Assembly (NCBI GenBank): GCA_003242205.1 | Contig: QGUR01000153.1 | Span: forward strand, 1 to 10,516 | Reading direction: 5' to 3' | DNA length: 10,516 bases | From: Chloroflexota bacterium | GTDB lineage: Bacteria; Chloroflexota; Anaerolineae; Aggregatilineales; Phototrophicaceae | Shown here: positions 6,654 to 10,516 of the stretch, piece by piece | How positions within the stretch are numbered: the stretch's first letter is position 1 | How the letters are laid out: every line of letters starts with the position of its first letter | The notes under the pieces: model-generated | The model's database searches: none | What the model saw: the letters and a program-made list of their open reading frames with translations, nothing else | What the model was told of the DNA's origin: nothing | Translations under genes and position numbers: made by a program

Positions 6654-7799
6654 AGCTTCTTCGGTCGCTTCGCCCGTGCCTTCGCAGTCATACATTTCGG
6701 TGATGGCTTCAGGAGACATCAGCGTGTTCGACCAGACGCCGTCCGGGCAGTCAAAGCGCACATACTCATGGACGTTTTCGTCGGTGATCAGCGGGTGCTC
6801 AAGTTCGGTCCACTTCGCCACCGTCTCGCCGTTGAGGCAGTCAATCGCCACCTCCAGCGCGGCCACGCTCTGCCACGTTGGTTCATCCGGCCCTATCGAG
6901 CTAAAGCCATTTTCGAGGTTCGCGGCCCAGTATTTCAGGAAGCCGTTATAGCCCTCACCGGGAACCGGCACAGGATCCAGACCAGCAGCGAGGAAGGCGT
7001 CAATCGCGCCCTGAGACATCGCGCCCCCCTGAGAATACACGCCATCGATCTGTCCGGGGTACGCAGCGATGAAGTCTTCCATCGCAGCCTTGCCCTGAGC
7101 GTAATCCCAGCCGGCCGGCTGCCGCGCCAGAATGTTGATGCCCTCGCCCAAACCGGCAATCGCGCCCTCAGAGCGCAGGTCGCTCACGCCCATTCCGGCG
7201 ATGCCCTCCAGGATGACGATGTTGCCCTGACCGCCCAACTGCTCGCGCAGCCACGCGCCACCGATGTAGCCAAACTTAAACTGGTCGGCCCACAGGATCG
7301 AGTGGAACTGGTCGGTATCAACGAAGTCGTTGAAGACGATCGTCACGATACCCGCGTTATAGGCATCCTCAACGCTCGGCGCAATCCCTTCCGGCGAGCC
7401 GGGTGTAATGAGGATGGCATCGACACCGCGTGCAATCAGGTCGTCAATGTCGCTGATCTGCTTGGCGACGTTCCCGTCCGCATTGGTGATGATCAGTTCT
7501 TCGATGTCGGGATTACCGGCGGCAGCGGCTTCAAGCTCGGCGATCATTTGCACACGCCACGAATTGCCGAGGCTGAAGTTGGAGACGCCGATGGTCCACG
7601 GGCCTTCCCGCGCCACTCCGGCAGCCGCGCAATCGGTTTGCTCGTCCGTCCAGAGCTCGGGAACCCGCCCCATCGGGTTCAAATACGAGTATTCTTCGGT
7701 GGCCTCTTCCTCAGCGTCCTGGGCAGCTACGGATAGAGCGAGGAGTGAAATGAAGAGGGCAGTAAGCAGCACGCGAAAAGCGGATGGCTTGAAGGACAT
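6645..7799 (-). CDS. Sugar ABC transporter solute-binding protein (periplasmic-binding-protein type, RbsB-like)
   Basis: This is a 384-residue exported binding protein. Residues 1-26 form a signal peptide: MSFKPSAFR, a hydrophobic core VLLTALFISLLALSV, then an AA site before Gln27. There is no lipobox Cys, so it is not an obvious lipoprotein. The mature part has the RbsB-like first lobe starting WTIGVSNFSLGNSWR (68-82), RGVDAILITPGSPEG (124-138) and the hinge/second-lobe segment GQIDGVYSQGGAMSQGAIDAFLAAG. Four cysteines in the mature chain (C57, C321, C351, C372) could form two disulfides. The acidic motif EATEE occurs both just after the signal peptide (32-36) and at the C-terminus (377-381). 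AAGGAG lies 7 bases before the ATG. It is the first gene of the operon. The ligand is presumably a monosaccharide, polyol or sugar acid. Confidence 0.95.
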   Translation of the reverse strand: MSFKPSAFRVLLTALFISLLALSVAAQDAEEEATEEYSYLNPMGRVPELWTDEQTDCAAAGVAREGPWTIGVSNFSLGNSWRVQMIAELEAAAAGNPDIEELIITNADGNVAKQISDIDDLIARGVDAILITPGSPEGIAPSVEDAYNAGIVTIVFNDFVDTDQFHSILWADQFKFGYIGGAWLREQLGGQGNIVILEGIAGMGVSDLRSEGAIAGLGEGINILARQPAGWDYAQGKAAMEDFIAAYPGQIDGVYSQGGAMSQGAIDAFLAAGLDPVPVPGEGYNGFLKYWAANLENGFSSIGPDEPTWQSVAALEVAIDCLNGETVAKWTELEHPLITDENVHEYVRFDCPDGVWSNTLMSPEAITEMYDCEGTGEATEEASS

Positions 7800-7806
7800 A
7801 CTCTCT

Positions 7807-7812
7807 CTCCTT
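7807..7812 (-). promoter_or_regulatory. Ribosome binding site of the solute-binding protein gene
   Basis: On the minus strand this reads AAGGAG, seven bases before the ATG at 7797-7799. It is the best Shine-Dalgarno in the operon and fits the high expression expected of a binding protein. Confidence 0.8.
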
Positions 7813-7905
7813 AAGACTGCTATTTTCTAAAGCTGCGAATGCAAAAACGCGGCATTGAGTCGACCGGCAGCGCCTCCTTTCCTCATAAACCCCGGATAAA
7901 CACGT

Positions 7906-7937
7906 TGACACCCGGAACCTGCATACGACGGGTGCCA
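7906..7937 (-). promoter_or_regulatory. Stem-loop in the 5' leader of the transporter operon
   Basis: Arms 7906-7914 and 7929-7937 pair over 9 positions, one being a G-U wobble in the minus-strand RNA, around a 14-base loop. If the promoter at 7980-7988 is used, this hairpin lies about 35-70 bases into a roughly 175-base untranslated leader. No known riboswitch fold is recognised. Confidence 0.4.
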
Positions 7938-7967
7938 CTCTGAGATGCAATTGTGCAAAGTAATTTG

Positions 7968-7989
7968 ATGCTAGAATGTATTATAGCAT
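7968..7989. promoter_or_regulatory. Second inverted repeat in the divergent control region
   Basis: Arms ATGCTA (7968-7973) and TAGCAT (7984-7989) form a perfect 6-bp inverted repeat with a 10-base AT-rich spacer. It surrounds the -10 of the transporter operon. Its centre lies 20 bp from the centre of the palindrome at 7993-8004, about two helical turns. It may be a secondary regulator site or simply reflect the TATAAT box. Confidence 0.35.
7980..7988 (-). promoter_or_regulatory. Extended -10 promoter of the transporter operon
   Basis: The minus strand reads TGCTATAAT, a perfect TATAAT with the TGn extension. No good -35 hexamer lies at 16-18 bases, which is common for extended -10 promoters. 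Transcription would start near 7973, giving a leader of about 175 bases before the ATG at 7799. The palindrome at 7993-8004 sits just upstream, in the spacer/-35 zone, a typical repressor position. Confidence 0.65.
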
Positions 7990-7992
7990 GAG

Positions 7993-8004
7993 TGGTACGT
8001 ACCA
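7993..8004. promoter_or_regulatory. Palindromic operator, probable binding site of the GntR/HutC regulator
   Basis: TGGTACGTACCA is a perfect 12-bp palindrome in the 239-bp gap between the divergent units. Its outer TGGT...ACCA matches the form of known GntR-family sites, such as the DasR/NagR-type core TGGTCTAGACCA. It lies directly beside the extended -10 of the transporter operon and just upstream of the putative -10 of the regulator gene. One bound dimer could therefore control both directions. Confidence 0.65.
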
Positions 8005-8027
8005 GCGCAAACAATAACACGAACTCG

Positions 8028-8033
8028 TATACT
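8028..8033 (+). promoter_or_regulatory. Putative -10 box of the regulator gene, implying a leaderless transcript
   Basis: TATACT ends 5 bases before the ATG at 8039, so transcription would begin at or within a base or two of the start codon. No Shine-Dalgarno sequence precedes this ATG, and an in-frame stop at 8015-8017 with no other start codon after it excludes a longer protein. The -35 region is not recognisable. Confidence 0.45.
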
Positions 8034-8038
8034 CGCTT

Positions 8039-8842
8039 ATGAGCAATCGACCGACCTTGTTGGAAGAATGGCCGCTCGACCCGACCAGCCGCACGCCACT
8101 GCACGTTCAGTTTGCGAACTGTCTGCTTGAGAAAATAGAAACGGGCCTGTGGAAACCGGGTGACCGCATCCCATCCGAGCGTAGCCTGATGCAGCAGGCG
8201 AACATCAGCCGAGCGACCGTGCGGCAAGGGCTGAACGCGCTCGCGCTTGCCGGAGCCATTGAACGGATTCACGGGCGCGGCACGTTCGTCAAACAAACCA
8301 AGTATGAACACACGATTTACCATGCCTATAGCTTTTACGAGCAACTCTCGGCTGAAGGCGTTCACCTGCAGGATCAGGTGCTGACACGTGAACTCATCGA
8401 CGCGCCGGAAAATATCGCCGCCCGACTTCAGGTTGAAACAGGCTCAAAGCTCATTCACCTGAAGCGCCTTCGTTCGGCCAACAACGTGCCGATGATGTTG
8501 AGCGTCCATTATTTCCCCTATGCGTTGTGTCCCGACCTCGTGCATGACGTCTTCGACTCCTCGCTTTACCAACGGCTGCATGACCACTACGGTTTGCCTG
8601 TCGTGCGCGCTACCGATCGGTTTGAAGCCCGCCTGCCGAACACAACAACCAGTCGCCTGCTCAAAATCTCGCGCCGCGTTCCCGTCCTCTATGTTGAGCG
8701 TCTTGCCTTTACCACGAACGACGTGATTCTGCACCTTGGCCAGACGTACATACGCGGGGATATGTACTGTTTCCGCACCGATCTGCCAGCGCGGGCAACC
8801 TCGTTGATGCTGAAGCAGGAAGCCAATACGGCGGGAGGATAG
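8039..8842 (+). CDS. GntR-family transcriptional regulator, HutC subfamily (UTRA domain)
   Basis: This 267-residue regulator is of normal HutC-family length. Residues about 15-85 form the winged helix-turn-helix: PLHVQFANCLLEKIETG, then KPGDRIPSERSL (39-50), ISRATVRQGLNAL (56-68) and the wing IHGRGTFVKQ (77-86). Residues about 95-245 are the UTRA effector domain, with conserved stretches around SKLIHLKRLR, VPMMLSVHYFP and VPVLYVERLAF, which usually bind a sugar or sugar-phosphate-like ligand. It is transcribed divergently from the transporter operon and 61 bp before the oxidoreductase gene, probably in one transcript with it. By position it should autoregulate and repress the transporter from the palindrome at 7993-8004, with induction by substrate or an intermediate. 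The ATG is the only possible start after an in-frame stop. Translation may be leaderless. Confidence 0.95.
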   Translation: MSNRPTLLEEWPLDPTSRTPLHVQFANCLLEKIETGLWKPGDRIPSERSLMQQANISRATVRQGLNALALAGAIERIHGRGTFVKQTKYEHTIYHAYSFYEQLSAEGVHLQDQVLTRELIDAPENIAARLQVETGSKLIHLKRLRSANNVPMMLSVHYFPYALCPDLVHDVFDSSLYQRLHDHYGLPVVRATDRFEARLPNTTTSRLLKISRRVPVLYVERLAFTTNDVILHLGQTYIRGDMYCFRTDLPARATSLMLKQEANTAGG

Positions 8843-8892
8843 AGACATACTTAACAGGGCCGTCCCAGAGTCACCCTTACCACAATCCACAC

Positions 8893-8897
8893 AGGAG
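8893..8897 (+). promoter_or_regulatory. Ribosome binding site of the oxidoreductase gene
   Basis: AGGAG lies six bases before the ATG at 8904. No hairpin or promoter is evident in the 61-base gap after the regulator, so cotranscription with the regulator is likely. Confidence 0.75.
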
Positions 8898-8903
8898 AAC
8901 GTT

Positions 8904-10028
8904 ATGTCAGACCGCATTCATGTCGCCATTGTCGGCTGCGCTCACCCGCATATCTTCCCTCGCATCGAACTACTACAAGCGGAGCCGGACGTCACGATTG
9001 CCGGTTGCTACGATCCTGACCGCGCGCTGGCCGAAGGCATCTCACGCCGCTGCAATATCCCGGTGTTCGAAAGCGTTGAGGCGCTGCTCGACTCGCCCGG
9101 TGTCAACTTCGTGCTCATTGAAGGCTGGGACACCGCCAATCCCGACTATGTGCGCGCTGCCGCCAGGCGAGGGTACGCGGTCATGGTGGAAAAACCGGGC
9201 GCGCCCAACCTTGCCGAGATGCAGCGCCTGATCGACGACATTCGCGATATCGCCGTACCCTTTCAGGTAGGTTATATGCTGCGCTTTTCGCAAGCGGTCG
9301 CGCACATCCGTCGCTTTCTAACGGACGGCGTGCTCGGCCAGATTACGCTGGCGCGCTTTCATGCTGCCGCGCCGGTTGGCGGTGCAGCCGAAATCTGGCA
9401 GAGTGTTCCCGGCGACATGGGCGGCGTCGTCTTTACCGATGGCTGTCATTTGGTCGACATCATTGTCCACCTGCTCGGTATGCCCAAATCGGCCAAGGGG
9501 ATGCTGCTAAAGCTGCCCAAGGGCGAGACGGTGCTGGCGCACGGCTTCAAGCGAGACACGCTTTCCGAACTCGATGTGACCGTAGAAATGCCCATCGGCG
9601 ACCTGATGTACGAGGACGCGGGCGTTGCCACGCTCGACTTTGGGGACAAGCTGGCCGTGTTCGACGTGACCGGCTGGGAAGCGCACCCGTGGGTCGAAGC
9701 ATGGCGCGTCGAGTTATACGGCACTAACGGCACGCTACATGCCGGCCTGAACCCGGCATGGTATCGGCTCTATGTCCGCAATCCACACGGCAGCTACCAA
9801 CCCGGCTGGCATTCATGGGAAGCGCTCGACAGCCTTGGCATAGGTAACTCGCTGGTGGTCGATAACAACTACTCGGCTGAAATCCGTCATATGCTCGACC
9901 GTGTCCGCCGCTGGGACACAGACAACGCCGTCTGGATGGCCGAAGCCGAAGGGGTGATCGCTGTCCTTGACGCGATATTCAAGTCAGCAGCAACAGGAGA
10001 TGCAATTCCTGTTGAACAGCGCTTCTAA
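8904..10028 (+). CDS. Gfo/Idh/MocA-family NAD(P)-dependent oxidoreductase
   Basis: This 374-residue protein is typical in length for the family, whose members oxidise or reduce hydroxyl groups of sugars, inositols and sugar derivatives. The N-terminal Rossmann fold begins HVAIVGCAHPHI (6-17), a variant of the GxGxxG dinucleotide loop, with acidic D37 in GCYDPDR at the end of strand 2, suggesting NAD rather than NADP. VEKPGAPN (95-102) contains the conserved EKP with the Lys of the active site. FTDGCHLVDIIVHLLGMP (177-194) supplies the conserved His182 and the start of the C-terminal beta-sheet domain, which continues through YGTNGTLHAGL. It lies downstream of the UTRA regulator and opposite the transporter operon. 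With the lactonase next door, sugar C1 dehydrogenation is a plausible but unproven role. A C3 dehydrogenase or an isomerase-like role is also possible. Confidence 0.93.
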   Translation: MSDRIHVAIVGCAHPHIFPRIELLQAEPDVTIAGCYDPDRALAEGISRRCNIPVFESVEALLDSPGVNFVLIEGWDTANPDYVRAAARRGYAVMVEKPGAPNLAEMQRLIDDIRDIAVPFQVGYMLRFSQAVAHIRRFLTDGVLGQITLARFHAAAPVGGAAEIWQSVPGDMGGVVFTDGCHLVDIIVHLLGMPKSAKGMLLKLPKGETVLAHGFKRDTLSELDVTVEMPIGDLMYEDAGVATLDFGDKLAVFDVTGWEAHPWVEAWRVELYGTNGTLHAGLNPAWYRLYVRNPHGSYQPGWHSWEALDSLGIGNSLVVDNNYSAEIRHMLDRVRRWDTDNAVWMAEAEGVIAVLDAIFKSAATGDAIPVEQRF

Positions 10029-10040
10029 CACAGTAGGACG

Positions 10041-10072
10041 CTGCACCCTGTACGCTACTGTACAGGGTGCGG
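10041..10072 (+). terminator. Stem-loop after the oxidoreductase gene, probable terminator
   Basis: A perfect 11-bp inverted repeat (10043-10053 and 10060-10070, GCACCCTGTAC and its complement) extends by one wobble and one C-G pair to 10041-10072. The loop has six bases. It lies 12 bases after the stop codon in a convergent gap, so it may serve both directions. No T-run follows on either strand, so Rho-independent termination is not certain. An alternative 7-bp pairing, 10030-10036 with 10055-10061, would disrupt it. Confidence 0.7.
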
Positions 10073-10097
10073 CATTCCACTCGCAAACCGATAGCAG

Positions 10098-10237
10098 TTA
10101 CTCCATCGAGAAGCGAATTTCTTCCATTGCTGCGTCAAGCGCCGCCTGCACATCCGCTTCCGTGCCTCGCCCCCTTGAGCAGCGTTGACATCATCGTGAC
10201 TGAACGAATGCCGGATCGCGCCTTCCAGGAGCACCTC
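10098..10237 (-). pseudogene. Possible frameshifted C-terminal remnant of an unidentified gene
   Basis: On the minus strand, codons 10166 to 10101 encode GTEADVQAALDAAMEEIRFSME followed by TAA (10098-10100). This helix-like, protein-looking C-terminus runs into an in-frame stop a short way upstream. In a second frame, 10212 to 10171 reads GIRSVTMMSTLLKG, ending 4 bases before the first piece, so one extra base would join them. In the third frame, 10237 upward to 10220 reads AEVLLEG and could precede that. Three adjacent protein-like pieces in three frames suggest a decayed gene end. The pieces are short and I cannot name a family, so chance is a real alternative. Confidence 0.25.
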
Positions 10238-10257
10238 CGCGCAGTATCGACGGAACT

Positions 10258-10275
10258 GGTTGTCGCACAACAGGA
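10258..10275 (-). repeat. Small hairpin just after the right-edge gene's stop codon
   Basis: GTTGT (10259-10263) and ACAAC (10267-10271) pair perfectly over 5 bp with a 3-base loop, immediately downstream (minus strand) of the TAG at 10276-10278. It is too small and lacks a T-run, so a terminator role is weakly supported. Confidence 0.2.
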
Positions 10276-10516
10276 CTAAAAAGCCAACTCTGGAACGGCG
10301 AAAGTCTCATCATCGCGGACGATCAACTCGCCATCCAGATAGAGATTTTTTCGTCGACAGCAAATGTCAAAATGAGCGTTGGAGTAGTTTTCTCCCTTCA
10401 TGCCGCTGTACGGCGCGGGTGCATCGAAAATGTTGCGCCCAATGGATACCATGACGGTTCCATACAATGATTCGGTATCCATGCCGTTGTGGCTCCAATC
10501 GCACCGGTGATCGATC
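10276..10516 (-). CDS. C-terminal fragment of a probable NicX / M29-aminopeptidase-like metalloenzyme, N-terminus beyond window
   Basis: The minus-strand frame is open from the window edge to TAG at 10276-10278, giving 79 residues plus a partial codon. An internal Met at 10482 is not the start, since the frame continues upstream without a stop. The sequence shows WSHNGMDTESLYGTVMVS, then GENYSNAHFDICCRR and LYLDGELIVRD. The order (Gly-rich strand, Asn-Tyr-Ser..His-x-Asp, then a Leu-Asp-Gly-Glu strand before the end) resembles the C-terminal end of 2,5-dihydroxypyridine 5,6-dioxygenase (NicX) and related M29-type aminopeptidase-fold proteins. There the His and Asp belong to the metal site. This is recognition by eye from a short fragment. 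It is convergent with the oxidoreductase and may not belong to the sugar locus. Confidence 0.5.
   Translation of the reverse strand, partial: IDHRCDWSHNGMDTESLYGTVMVSIGRNIFDAPAPYSGMKGENYSNAHFDICCRRKNLYLDGELIVRDDETFAVPELAF

Noticed and set aside
6768..7736. A 322-codon plus-strand frame opposite the binding-protein gene
   Set aside because: It is antisense to a clearly real gene, has no domain character (Arg/His/Val-rich composition typical of reverse-frame reading of GC-rich DNA) and no ribosome site.
7827..7886. A 19-residue upstream frame in the transporter leader, as a leader peptide gene
   Set aside because: It has no good Shine-Dalgarno of its own and no regulatory codon run. It is mentioned only as part of the leader observation.
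7905..7910. A perfect TTGACA on the plus strand as a -35 for the regulator gene
   Set aside because: No acceptable -10 lies 16-18 bases downstream, and it is over 120 bases from the regulator start.
1..10516. CRISPR arrays, insertion sequences, tRNA or rRNA genes, phage or defence genes
   Set aside because: I looked for regularly spaced repeats, transposase or integrase motifs, cloverleaf-like arms and nuclease/helicase defence motifs on both strands and saw none. The only nuclease-like gene is the partial metallophosphoesterase at the left edge.

Overview
The window is bacterial and fairly GC-rich. It is dominated by a carbohydrate uptake and catabolism locus built around one divergent control region. 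A Chloroflexota (Anaerolineae-like) origin is my best guess, from the general character of the solute-binding protein, the acidic Glu/Ala/Thr tails and a probable leaderless regulator. No marker gene is present to prove it.

Layout. (1) Positions 1-295, minus strand: the N-terminal 98 residues of an SbcD/Mre11-type metallophosphoesterase running off the left edge. (2) 296-571: non-coding, with a 17-bp-arm imperfect inverted repeat. (3) 572-7799, minus strand: a six-gene operon, transcribed right to left: solute-binding protein, two-domain sugar ATPase, permease A, permease B, SMP-30/gluconolactonase-type hydrolase, FGGY carbohydrate kinase. Genes from the ATPase onward are tightly packed (two 4-bp ATGA overlaps, then gaps of 19 and 9 bp). 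The binding-protein gene is separated from the ATPase by 134 bp holding three stem-loops. (4) 7800-8038: divergent control region with a perfect 12-bp palindrome, an extended -10 for the transporter operon and a -10 six bases before the regulator's ATG. (5) 8039-10028, plus strand: a GntR/HutC (UTRA) regulator, then a Gfo/Idh/MocA oxidoreductase. (6) 10029-10275: a strong stem-loop, then possible remnants of a decayed minus-strand gene. (7) 10276-10516, minus strand: the C-terminal 79 residues of a probable NicX/M29-aminopeptidase-like protein whose 5' part lies outside the window.

How it fits together (inference). A sugar, polyol or sugar acid is imported by the RbsABC-type transporter with two different permeases. 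The NAD(P)-dependent oxidoreductase could oxidise it, the SMP-30 enzyme could open the resulting lactone, and the FGGY kinase (closest by eye to the LyxK/EryA/xylulokinase side of the family) could phosphorylate the acid or keto product. The UTRA regulator probably senses an intermediate and acts at the palindrome between the two transcription units. The substrate cannot be read from sequence alone. No isomerase, aldolase or epimerase is encoded here, so the pathway must be completed elsewhere.
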